The notes beneath the pieces were generated by a model that saw nothing but the letters and a program-made list of their open reading frames with translations, was not told the origin of the DNA and made no database searches. Shown here one piece after another: positions 9,286 to 17,484 of a stretch of 64,000 nucleotides of DNA. The stretch is from Bryobacterales bacterium KBS 96 (GTDB lineage: Bacteria; Acidobacteriota; Terriglobia; Bryobacterales; Bryobacteraceae), in assembly GCA_000381625.1 (NCBI GenBank), contig KB906767.1:35289-99288 (forward strand). Reading direction: 5' to 3'. The stretch's first letter is position 1. The number at the start of each line of letters is the position of its first letter. The position numbers were made by a program, and so were the translations under genes.

Positions 9286-9741
9286 ATGAATCGTCGTATG
9301 TTCATGCTTAGTGGAGCCGCTCTGTTCCCCGCACTGGTAGCCAGTTCCGAAACTAACGGAGCAAAATTGATCGTCCATTTGAGCTATACCGGTTCGGGAA
9401 CCGTTAACCAGACACATAAAATTTATGTGGCGTTGTGGGAGTCGCCCGATTTTGTTAAAAACAGCAGTGCGTCGATGCAGCCTGTTGCCGTTATGCCGGT
9501 AGCGTCCAAATCGGGAGTGGCTCGTTTCAACGACATTCAAAAAAATCCGGTTTATGTGAGCATGGCCTACGATCCAACCGGCGCATGGGAGGCTAAGAGC
9601 GACCCGCCCGTTGGATCTTCTCTTGGCCTTTACGCCAAAGAACCGGGAGTACCCGCGCCCATACAACTTCAGCCCGGCAAGACGACGACCATCTCCGTAA
9701 CGCTCGACGATTCGTTTAAGAAGACGCAGATGAGCAAGTGA
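9286..9741 (+). CDS. Small exported protein, DUF2141-like
   Basis: This 151-residue protein has a signal peptide (MNRRMFMLSGAALFPALVAS), possibly Tat-like because of the twin Arg. A beta-rich domain follows, with the stretch HKIYVALWESPDF and a C-terminal GKTTTISVTLDD. The layout resembles small periplasmic DUF2141-type proteins; this is a resemblance, not a firm assignment. A strong AAGGAGG sits seven bases before the ATG. It appears to be a single-gene unit with about 90 bp upstream and 288 bp downstream. Confidence 0.7.
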   Translation: MNRRMFMLSGAALFPALVASSETNGAKLIVHLSYTGSGTVNQTHKIYVALWESPDFVKNSSASMQPVAVMPVASKSGVARFNDIQKNPVYVSMAYDPTGAWEAKSDPPVGSSLGLYAKEPGVPAPIQLQPGKTTTISVTLDDSFKKTQMSK

Positions 9742-9838
9742 TAAGAATGCCGGCCGTGCGCCGCTACTGCACCGTTACGACAGAGATGTATTTAAGTTAA
9801 ATTGTTGATGCGATTGTGCCGCGCGCTTCGACGCGCCG

Positions 9839-9858
9839 CCGTGGGCTTCAGCCCACGG
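9839..9858. repeat. REP-like hairpin
   Basis: The arms CCGTGGGC (9839-9846) and GCCCACGG (9851-9858) enclose a TTCA loop, and the surroundings (GCGCC...GGCGG) could extend pairing. It lies downstream of the small exported protein with no T-run, so an interspersed repeat is likelier than an intrinsic terminator. Confidence 0.6.
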
Positions 9859-10012
9859 TTGAGGCGGAGCAAGCTGAAGCTCACTCCAGCACGGTAAGTC
9901 ATCCGCCACACCAGCTCGTTCCCATTCTTGCCGATAGATAAGGTTCTGGGGCCTTGACCTGTGGAAGCAACATCTTCCCCTTGCTTACCGAGAGTAGCCG
10001 TGATAATCTGAC

Positions 10013-10025
10013 CTCGGTAACCGAG
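10013..10025. promoter_or_regulatory. Possible PadR operator upstream of the first PadR/ADOP pair
   Basis: CTCGGT-A-ACCGAG is a dyad ending five bases before the padR ATG, and a further ACCGAG lies at 9987-9992. A GATAAT at 10002-10007 could be a -10 box, so the dyad would sit over the transcription start. PadR proteins normally autoregulate through such dyads; the assignment here is inference. Confidence 0.35.
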
Positions 10026-10029
10026 ACTT

Positions 10030-10365
10030 ATGAGCAAACCGGCTGATCTTGTGCAGGGCACACTGGACCTCCTTCTCCTGAAAATTGTCGCCCTCGAACC
10101 GCTGCACGCTTGGGCAATCAGCCAGCGTCTGAAACAGGTTTCGGGGGAAATCCTCCAGGTTAGTGACGGCTCTCTCTATCCCGCACTCCACAAACTCGAA
10201 CAGGACGGGTGGATCAAAGGCGAGTGGAAGGTTACGGAAAACGGGCGGCGCGCCAAGTTCTATTCGCTCACGCGGCCGGGACGCCGGGCCTTGGAGCGTG
10301 AGGCCGCTAACTGGGAGCGGCTGGCCGGCGCAATTTCTCAGGTGGTTCGACTCAACGAGGTATAG
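10030..10365 (+). CDS. PadR-family transcriptional regulator
   Basis: A 111-residue winged-helix regulator of the short PadR-s2 type. It has the family hallmark QGTLDLLLLKIVALEPLHAW at the start, then SDGSLYPALHKLEQDGWI for the recognition helix and wing, then GRRAKFYSLTRPGRRAL. No ligand-binding domain is present beyond the C-terminal dimerisation helix. The ADOP permease gene starts three bases after its stop, so the regulator most likely controls its own operon. This PadR-plus-ADOP arrangement is a known acidobacterial gene pair. Confidence 0.93.
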   Translation: MSKPADLVQGTLDLLLLKIVALEPLHAWAISQRLKQVSGEILQVSDGSLYPALHKLEQDGWIKGEWKVTENGRRAKFYSLTRPGRRALEREAANWERLAGAISQVVRLNEV

Positions 10366-10368
10366 ATA

Positions 10369-13020
10369 ATGCCTGATTCGCGTTGGTTCCGTCAGATAAT
10401 CCTCCGGTTCCGAACGCTATTCCAGCGGCGTCGTGTCGAACGGGAGCTTGAAGAGGAGTTCCAATTTCATATCGAACAGCGCATCGAGCTAGAAATCGCG
10501 AGGGGTCTGTCCCCCGAAGAAGCTCGTTCCGTGGCTCTTCGCGCGATGGATGGGGTCGAGAGGCGCAAAGAGGAATGCCGCGATACGCGGCGGGTCAACT
10601 ACGTCGATGACCTGGTGCGCGACCTCCGGTACGCCGGCCGCAATCTGCGTCGAAGCCCAGGTTTTGCCGCTCTCGCCGTTCTGATTATGGCGCTTGGCAT
10701 CGGAGCCAACACGGCTGTCTTCAGCGTCGTGAACGCCGTGCTTTTAAAGCCGCTTTCGTATCGCAATCCTGATCGAATTGTGACTCTTTCGGATTTTTCG
10801 AAAACCCGCGAAGCCGCTACTACGCTTTCGAAACAGGTTTCCATCCCCGATTTCCAGGACTGGCAAAAGCAGAGTTCTGCCTTCGAGGCAATGGCCTACT
10901 ACGCCTCGCGGGAAACCGCGGTGATGCAAGGCGCCACGGCTGAATACGCACGGGTCGCCAGCGTAAGTGCTGAGTTCTTTCGCGTCTTCGCCATTGAACC
11001 GGCCGCGGGCCGCTTCTTCACGGCGGAGGAAAGGAAGCCGGGGAGTGGCGGAGCCGTGATGATTAGCTACGCTTACTGGCAAAGCCATTTTGGCGGCAAC
11101 CTTCACGCACTGGGCCAAACCGTTCGTGTGTATGGATCGCGATCCATTGTTGGCGTGCTTCCGCCGGGATTCGGTTTTCCGGATAGGACGGATCTCTGGA
11201 TTCCGAAGATTAGCGAGGCAAAACCGGAACCCCGCACAGGGCAAAATTACCTCGCTATCGCGCGGCTCAAACACGGTGTCTCTCTCGAACAGGCGCAAGC
11301 TGAGATGACTTTAATCGCCAGGCGGCTTGAACAGCAGTATCCGGAAAGCAACAAGGGCCTGAGCGTTGCCGTGATGCGGATGCGGGATGAAATGGTGGGT
11401 GACGTTCGCGTCATGCTTTATCTCTTGTTAGGCGCCGTAAGTCTGGTGCTTCTGATCGCGTGTGCAAATACAGCGATCCTGCTGCTCGGTAGGGCCACGG
11501 CGCGCATCCGCGAAGTCGCCGTTCGGGCTGCCCTGGGGGCGAGCCGACAGCGCATAGTCAGGCAATTGGTCACCGAAGGCTTGCTACTTGCGTTTATCGC
11601 GGGGGCCTTGGGCCTTCTGCTCGCTTATTGGGGATCGAAGGCGCTGGTGGCGCTAGCTCCTGCCGACCTGCCCCGGCTTGCCGAAACAGGCATCGATCGA
11701 TGGGTGCTCGCCTTCACGTTTGGCATTTCGATGATCACGAGCCTGCTATTCGGTCTGGTTCCCGCGCTCTATGCGTCGAGAGCCGACTTGAACGACGCCC
11801 TGAAGCAGGGAGCAACTCGCTTGGTGAGTGGCGCCGGAATGGTCCACATGCGTGGAGTGCTCGTAGTAATGGAGATTGCGCTCGCCATGGTGCTTGTCTC
11901 CTCGGCAGGTCTGCTGATCAAGAGCTTTGTGGCCTTGCAAAATGTGGCTCTGGGTTTTCGGCCTGAAAACGTGCTGGTGATGCGGGCGACTGTGCCGGCC
12001 CCGTCCGCCGTTGGCATCGCGCGAGCGCGCCAATTCTTCAAAGATATGCTCTCTCAAATTGATGCGCTACCCGGCGTGGTGGCGGCCGGCGCTACGATGG
12101 CGCCACCCGGATACGTCGATTCGACGGGAGCGTATCTCATCGATCAATTGCCGGCGCAACCGGATTGGACTCATGCCCCTAACGTGGTGCTTTCCATCGT
12201 CGCGCCCGGCACATTTGCGGCGCTGGGAATTCCACTGAAGAGCGGACGCGACTTCAGCGATAGCGATACCTCGGACCGGCCCTTTGTCGCCGTGGTGAAT
12301 GAATCGGTGGTTCGAAACTCGTTTCCCAACCAAAACCCGCTCGGCAGGACAATCTTTTGTCCGTTCGATTCTTTAAAGGGCATGACGATCATCGGTGTAG
12401 TCGGTGACGTGCGGCAACGTGGGCCCGCTCGCGAACCGATGCCGGAGTGCTACATGCCGTACGAGCAACACGCGTTCAACGGATCGACTTTGAGCGTGGT
12501 CGTGCGGACCGTAGGGGATCCACACGCGCTGGCGGCAACAGTGCGGCGGCTCGCGCGGGAGCGGTCACCGGATGTTCCGATGAAGTTCACAACCATGGAA
12601 GCCCTGCTTTCGGAAAATGTGTCGGCGCCGCGATTCCGCACCTTGTTGTTTGCGGTTTTCGCCGGTCTGGCGGTATGTCTGGCCATGGCCGGCGTCTATG
12701 GAGTGATGGCGTATGCCGTAAGCCAGCGGTTCAACGAGATTGGCCTACGGATCGCCTTAGGAGCCACCACGGGCTCCGTGCTCAGGCTCGTCCTCAAAGA
12801 GGGGCTGGCCCTTGCCTGTCTCGGTCTGGCTTTAGGTTTGGCGGCGGCGGCCGCCGGCACACGCTTGCTGGCAAGCATGCTATTCCGAGTGCGGCCCAAC
12901 GACCCTGTCGTCTATCTCGCCGTCGCGGTTCTGCTGGGCATAGTGGCGCTGGTCGCTAGTTACGTTCCGGCAAGGCGCGCGTCCAAAATCGATCCATTGG
13001 CTGCCATACGACAGGAATAA
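10369..13020 (+). CDS. ADOP-type ABC permease (MacB/FtsX-like, duplicated)
   Basis: This 883-residue membrane protein matches the acidobacterial duplicated orphan permease type. The N-terminal 85 residues are a soluble charged helix region (RRVERELEEEFQFHIEQRIE). The first transmembrane segment with LGIGANTAVFSVVNAVLLKPL and a large periplasmic MacB-like domain follow, then three membrane segments (near residues 350, 400 and 450), and the same TM-periplasmic-3TM unit is repeated to the end. No ATPase gene is nearby, hence orphan. Substrate and partner are unknown. It ends with YVPARRASKIDPLAAIRQE, the usual FtsX-type tail. Confidence 0.92.
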   Translation: MPDSRWFRQIILRFRTLFQRRRVERELEEEFQFHIEQRIELEIARGLSPEEARSVALRAMDGVERRKEECRDTRRVNYVDDLVRDLRYAGRNLRRSPGFAALAVLIMALGIGANTAVFSVVNAVLLKPLSYRNPDRIVTLSDFSKTREAATTLSKQVSIPDFQDWQKQSSAFEAMAYYASRETAVMQGATAEYARVASVSAEFFRVFAIEPAAGRFFTAEERKPGSGGAVMISYAYWQSHFGGNLHALGQTVRVYGSRSIVGVLPPGFGFPDRTDLWIPKISEAKPEPRTGQNYLAIARLKHGVSLEQAQAEMTLIARRLEQQYPESNKGLSVAVMRMRDEMVGDVRVMLYLLLGAVSLVLLIACANTAILLLGRATARIREVAVRAALGASRQRIVRQLVTEGLLLAFIAGALGLLLAYWGSKALVALAPADLPRLAETGIDRWVLAFTFGISMITSLLFGLVPALYASRADLNDALKQGATRLVSGAGMVHMRGVLVVMEIALAMVLVSSAGLLIKSFVALQNVALGFRPENVLVMRATVPAPSAVGIARARQFFKDMLSQIDALPGVVAAGATMAPPGYVDSTGAYLIDQLPAQPDWTHAPNVVLSIVAPGTFAALGIPLKSGRDFSDSDTSDRPFVAVVNESVVRNSFPNQNPLGRTIFCPFDSLKGMTIIGVVGDVRQRGPAREPMPECYMPYEQHAFNGSTLSVVVRTVGDPHALAATVRRLARERSPDVPMKFTTMEALLSENVSAPRFRTLLFAVFAGLAVCLAMAGVYGVMAYAVSQRFNEIGLRIALGATTGSVLRLVLKEGLALACLGLALGLAAAAAGTRLLASMLFRVRPNDPVVYLAVAVLLGIVALVASYVPARRASKIDPLAAIRQE

Positions 13021-13209
13021 ACGCCACCGAGCCGGGAGCGTAAGCGACATGATCCTGGCGCAGATCAACAAAGCCTGCTAACTCTGGAATTTCCGAACGT
13101 GAGTTAGAAAGCGCCAACGGCCGAATCGAATCTAACAGGGCCGTTCTTTTCCAGTGCACTTTCCAGTCCATCCCACTTTTATCGGAATCACGGCCTGTTC
13201 CCCTTGCAT

Positions 13210-13226
13210 TCACAGGGAAGCTGTGA
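13210..13226. promoter_or_regulatory. Possible PadR operator upstream of the second pair
   Basis: TCACAG-5-CTGTGA forms a six-base dyad 32 bp before the padR start. It differs from the dyad at the first pair. Assigning it to PadR is a guess from position only. Confidence 0.25.
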
Positions 13227-13257
13227 GAAACTCCCCTAGGAATCAACAGGGAGGCGC

Positions 13258-13614
13258 ATGGACAAAACCCAGCTCGAACTGGTGCGAGGCACCTTGGACG
13301 TCTTGATCCTCAAGGCTCTGGTCTGGGGCCCGTTGCACGGTTACGCGATTACCAGTCTCATTCGCCGCCAGACCGACGAAGCCTTACTGGTGGAAGAGGG
13401 GACTCTCTACCCGGCATTATGGCGCCTGGAGAGCAAGAGCCTGGTCGAGGCGGAGTGGGGGCTTTCGGAGAACAATCGTAAGGCCAAGTTCTACCGGCTC
13501 ACCCCCGCCGGCCGCCGTCATCTGCGGCAGGAAACCAAGACGTGGGAAGCCTATGCGGCGGCGGTGGGTAAGGTGCTTAACGCCACCCGGCCTCCCTTGG
13601 CGGAGGAGCGGTAA
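13258..13614 (+). CDS. PadR-family transcriptional regulator (second copy)
   Basis: A 118-residue PadR regulator related to the one at 10030: RGTLDVLILKALVWGPLHGY, then EEGTLYPALWRLESKSLV, then RKAKFYRLTPAGRRHL. The start ATG has a GGGAGG site six bases upstream. The stop TAA shares its last A with the ATG of the following permease (TAATG at 13612-13616), so the pair is translationally coupled. It most likely represses the ADOP gene behind it. Confidence 0.94.
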   Translation: MDKTQLELVRGTLDVLILKALVWGPLHGYAITSLIRRQTDEALLVEEGTLYPALWRLESKSLVEAEWGLSENNRKAKFYRLTPAGRRHLRQETKTWEAYAAAVGKVLNATRPPLAEER

Positions 13615-16286
13615 TGGGACGGATACCCTTGTGGCGTCGCTACGCGCGCCTGTTTGGCGCCGATCCAGCGGGTGACGTGAACGACGAATTGCAATTTCAC
13701 TTGGAAGCCAAGGTGGGAGACCTTATCGATCGGGGCTGGCCCCCCGATACCGCGCGACGCGAGGCTGAGCGGCAGTTCGGGGATATCCAGGCAGTGAGAG
13801 AGGCGGGGGAGCGCATGAGCAAGGAGAAAGAGCGAGACAAGCAACGCCGAGACTACTTGGGCGCCTGCGTGCAGGACCTTCGATATGCGTTTCGCACATT
13901 GCGGCGGGACCGTGGCTTTACGCTCATCACGGTGCTGATCCTGGCCCTGGGCATCGGCGCAAATACCGCAGTCTTCAGCGTCGTGAATACGGTACTATTG
14001 CGGCCGCTGCCATTCCCGAACGCCCAACAGCTCACATGGTTCACGTCCGGGCGAAGTCTGAACTCCGGCTTGCGCGAAGCCGCCGGACTTTCCGGCGTTA
14101 CCTACACGGTGGCCGCGTATGAGGAGTTCCAGCGTCATACCCGGTCTTTTCAAAGCGTGACCAGCTATGACCCGTTTTTCGGAGACGCCGAGTACACGCT
14201 AACAGGCCGCGGCGAACCACAGCCTGTTGCAAGCGTGCGGGTGGCCGGAAACTTTTTCGGAACCTTGGGCGTACAACCCGCCCTCGGGCGGTTCTTTTCG
14301 AAAGAGGAAACTCAAAAGAATGGCCGGCCCGCGGTTCTGTTGAGTTACCCGTTCTGGCGGCGTCAGTTTGGCGGCGACCCCACGATTGTCGGGCAGGCGA
14401 TCACGCTCAATAAGCAGTCCGTAATCGTTGTCGGCGTACTCCCAGCCAGTTTCGATTTTGGTTCCGTATTTTCGCCCGGCATGAAGGTCGACGCGTATGT
14501 TCCGGCCGTTATGGATAACCTTCGTAATTGGGGGAATACGCTTGCGATTGTTGGCCGCTTGAAACCGGGAGTATCGGTGACGCAGGCGCAGGAAGAAGCG
14601 GATATTCTCTTCCCGCAATTCAAAGCCGCTCACCCCGAGTGGTGGGGCGATTACACGTCGACAGTCACGGGTCTTAAGGATTTTGTTACAGGAAAATTGC
14701 GACGGTCGCTGATTGTCCTATGGTGCGCCGTGGGAATGATTATGCTGATCGTCTGCGTCAATCTTTCCAATCTGCTTCTGGCGCGCGCCGTTGCGCGAAA
14801 TAAAGAATTTGCCATGCGCAGAGCGTTGGGAGCGGGCCGAGGAAGACTGTTTCGTCAACTGCTGACAGAAAGTCTGGTCTTGTCGAGCGCCGGCGCGTTG
14901 CTCGGCCTGGGCTTCGCCTATGCCCTCACGCTCTATATCGCCCATCAAGGATCGATTGCTCTCCCCTTGTTGAGTAGTGTGAGAGTGGACGGCGCCGCCC
15001 TGACCTGGACGCTGCTCATCACGGTGTCCGGCGCAGTTTTCTTCGGTCTTGCTCCCGGACTCAAAGCATCGGCCGGAAGCCTTCAGGACACGCTTAAGGA
15101 CGGTGGCCAGGGAATGAGCTCGGGACGGCGGCACGAGCGCTTGCGCTCCGTGCTTGTGGTCTCCGAGATGGCGCTGGCGTGCGTGCTGCTGGTCGGCGCC
15201 GGTCTGCTGCTGCGAAGTTTTCTCAACGTCCTGGATGTGGACCTGGGATTCCAGCCAAGCCGGGCAGCCGTGATCAAGATAGCTTATGACGATGGGAACA
15301 GCCGTGCGAGGCGTGGGGCCATCCTGCAGGAGATCTTGCGGAACATCGATTCGATTCCTGGCGTTGAATCGGCGGGCATTACGGATATGCTTCCACTGGG
15401 CCGTAACCGAAGCTGGGGACTTAAGGCAAAGGGAAGGGCGTATCGCAAGGGCGAGAACCTCAGTGCTCTCGTTCGTATTGTGACGCCAGATTACCTGAGC
15501 GCCATGGGCATGCATTTGCGAAAGGGCCGCGACTTCACCTGGCAGGACACACCCAAGAGCGCGCAAGTAGTCATTATCAACGAAGCTGCCGCTCGCCGTT
15601 TTTGGCCTGGAGAAGATCCGGTTGGACGGATTGCTTTAGTCGAAGGCGAGACCCGAGTGATTGGCGTGATCTCAAATGTCCGGGAACATAGCCTGGAGGT
15701 TCCGGCAGGTCCGGAAATGTATTTGCCTGTAACACAAGCCGATCCCGAAGGAGCGGAACTGGTGGTGCGAACGAAACTTCCACCCGAAGCGCTTGATTCG
15801 AGCGTCATGAAGACGCTGCGGTTGCTGAATCCGGCCCAGCCCGCCGCGGAGCTGCGTCCCCTCCAGCAGATCGTCGATCACGCCGTATCGCCGCGCCGCT
15901 TCTTTGTCCTGCTGGTCGTGAGCTTCGCCGTTTTGGGACTCGTTCTTGCCTCGCTGGGAATTTACGGTGTCATCTCTTATTCCGTGACGCGGCGGACGCA
16001 GGAAATCGGCATCCGTATGGCTCTGGGCGCCACCGCGCCTCAAGTGCAATTCACCGTGATTGCAAAAGCGCTACGGCTGGCTGTCATTGGAATTGCATTC
16101 GGAACTATTGGATCGTTTGTGGTCGCAAAGTGGATTGCGTCACTTTTGTTCGGAACCAGGCCAGCGGACCCGGCGACCTTTGCCGGCATCGTTCTTCTGC
16201 TCGGCGTTGTCTCGCTCATTGCTGGTTATATTCCGGCGCGACGAGCCTCGCATATCGATCCGATGATCGCTCTGCGGAACAATTGA
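13614..16286 (+). CDS. ADOP-type ABC permease (second copy)
   Basis: An 890-residue paralogue of the permease at 10369, with the same design. It has a charged N-terminal helix segment with DELQFHLEAKVGDLI, the membrane motif LGIGANTAVFSVVNTVLLRPLP, a periplasmic MacB-like domain, a central FtsX block, a second periplasmic domain and a final FtsX block ending in YIPARRASHIDPMIALR. There is no nucleotide-binding protein next to it. The two pairs probably arose by duplication of the PadR-ADOP unit but have diverged clearly. The substrate is unknown. Confidence 0.92.
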   Translation: MGRIPLWRRYARLFGADPAGDVNDELQFHLEAKVGDLIDRGWPPDTARREAERQFGDIQAVREAGERMSKEKERDKQRRDYLGACVQDLRYAFRTLRRDRGFTLITVLILALGIGANTAVFSVVNTVLLRPLPFPNAQQLTWFTSGRSLNSGLREAAGLSGVTYTVAAYEEFQRHTRSFQSVTSYDPFFGDAEYTLTGRGEPQPVASVRVAGNFFGTLGVQPALGRFFSKEETQKNGRPAVLLSYPFWRRQFGGDPTIVGQAITLNKQSVIVVGVLPASFDFGSVFSPGMKVDAYVPAVMDNLRNWGNTLAIVGRLKPGVSVTQAQEEADILFPQFKAAHPEWWGDYTSTVTGLKDFVTGKLRRSLIVLWCAVGMIMLIVCVNLSNLLLARAVARNKEFAMRRALGAGRGRLFRQLLTESLVLSSAGALLGLGFAYALTLYIAHQGSIALPLLSSVRVDGAALTWTLLITVSGAVFFGLAPGLKASAGSLQDTLKDGGQGMSSGRRHERLRSVLVVSEMALACVLLVGAGLLLRSFLNVLDVDLGFQPSRAAVIKIAYDDGNSRARRGAILQEILRNIDSIPGVESAGITDMLPLGRNRSWGLKAKGRAYRKGENLSALVRIVTPDYLSAMGMHLRKGRDFTWQDTPKSAQVVIINEAAARRFWPGEDPVGRIALVEGETRVIGVISNVREHSLEVPAGPEMYLPVTQADPEGAELVVRTKLPPEALDSSVMKTLRLLNPAQPAAELRPLQQIVDHAVSPRRFFVLLVVSFAVLGLVLASLGIYGVISYSVTRRTQEIGIRMALGATAPQVQFTVIAKALRLAVIGIAFGTIGSFVVAKWIASLLFGTRPADPATFAGIVLLLGVVSLIAGYIPARRASHIDPMIALRNN

Positions 16287-16354
16287 CGAATCGAAAAGCA
16301 TTGAAGGGAAGACGGTCGAGGCTAGACCCTACAACCGTTATGAACTTCGTGTAG

Positions 16355-16373
16355 GGGACGGCATGCCCGTCCC
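16355..16373. repeat. Palindrome, GGCATGCC family copy 3
   Basis: The arms GGGACGG and CCGTCCC surround a CATGC centre, so the GGCATGCC core (16360-16367) is retained with one extra base in the right arm. It is preceded by GTAGG, the same flank as copy 2. It lies between the second ADOP gene and the membrane protein at 16496. Confidence 0.8.
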
Positions 16374-16495
16374 GAATATAATGCTGGAATTCTCGAAAGT
16401 GAGCCGCAGGGCGTCGGCGATCAGATACACAAATTTACCGCAAATGAACTTGTTAGTTGCCGTTCTTTCATGTATATTCCGAGAACTGGAAATTT

Positions 16496-17464
16496 ATGAA
16501 CGGACTTTTGGGTTCTACCGTCCTGGAACTGGCCATCGGAGTTGTTTTCATCTATCTGCTGCTGGCGATTGTCTGCACTGCGGTAAACGAATGGATTGCA
16601 CGATTGTTTCAGACGCGCGGCGACCTGCTGAAGCAAGGTATACTGCAACTCCTGGCGCCTCGGGACGGCGCGGCCGGGGGCGCCGCGGCGGCGGGCGACA
16701 ATATCGTCGCCAAGTTTTACAATCATCCACTTGTCAAGGCGCTGATGGGGGATGACAAGCATCCGTCGTACATGCCCGCCCGCACCTTCGCCACCGTTGT
16801 GATGGATCTGGCTACGCCCCGCGTGCCGGGCAGCATCACTTTCGACGACCTGGAAAATGGAATCAAGAACGATCTGCCGCCCGGAAGCTTGAGAACCTCT
16901 CTGCTTGCCGCCATACAAAGCACCGACAGAAACATAAATGACGCTCAGCGTGCTATCGAAGGATGGTATGACGACGGCATGGACCGCGTCACAGGCTGGT
17001 ACAAGCGGAAGACGCAAACGTGGACGATGGTCATGGCCATCATCATCACGATTGCGGTCAATGCCGACACCGTGCACATTGCACGCCGCCTTTGGCTGGA
17101 GCCGGCCCTTCGCGCGGAATTTGTGGAGGCGGCAAGCCACCCGCCGCCACCGCAGGCGTCAACTTCCGCTAATCCCGCGGGCCAGTTGCCGAACGGCGAT
17201 AACGGTTCAAGCGAAATCACCAGCCAGGCGGAGAATACGCTCGGCCTGGTTCTGGGCTGGCGCGATGCCGGAAATCTTCGCGATCCCCTGACGTGGTTTG
17301 AGCGGATCATCGGCTGGCTGCTCACGATCTTTGCGATCTCGCTGGGGGCGCCGTTCTGGTTCGACGTGCTGAACCGCTTTATGAACCTACGTTCGGCCGG
17401 CAAGTCTCCGGAAGAGAAGGGCAAGCCCCCGGAGAAACCCAGGATGCCGCCCACGAATCCATAA
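16496..17464 (+). CDS. Hypothetical membrane protein
   Basis: A 322-residue protein from the ATG at 16496. An in-frame TTG at 16457 is possible but would put 13 polar residues before the first membrane helix. It has an N-terminal transmembrane segment (LELAIGVVFIYLLLAIVCTA), a soluble region with Gly/Ala-rich linker, a second segment near 178-195 (TMVMAIIITIAV), a Pro/Ser-rich loop, and a third segment near 280-300. The C-terminus is a basic, proline-rich tail. I do not recognise the family. It converges on the FUSC-family gene with a 20-bp gap. Confidence 0.72.
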   Translation: MNGLLGSTVLELAIGVVFIYLLLAIVCTAVNEWIARLFQTRGDLLKQGILQLLAPRDGAAGGAAAAGDNIVAKFYNHPLVKALMGDDKHPSYMPARTFATVVMDLATPRVPGSITFDDLENGIKNDLPPGSLRTSLLAAIQSTDRNINDAQRAIEGWYDDGMDRVTGWYKRKTQTWTMVMAIIITIAVNADTVHIARRLWLEPALRAEFVEAASHPPPPQASTSANPAGQLPNGDNGSSEITSQAENTLGLVLGWRDAGNLRDPLTWFERIIGWLLTIFAISLGAPFWFDVLNRFMNLRSAGKSPEEKGKPPEKPRMPPTNP

Positions 17465-17484
17465 CCTCGTTTCGGATCGTCGGC

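Noticed and set aside
14718..15566. A 282-codon minus-strand frame inside the second ADOP gene
   Set aside because: Antisense to conserved FtsX-type permease sequence; low-complexity, Gln/His-rich product.
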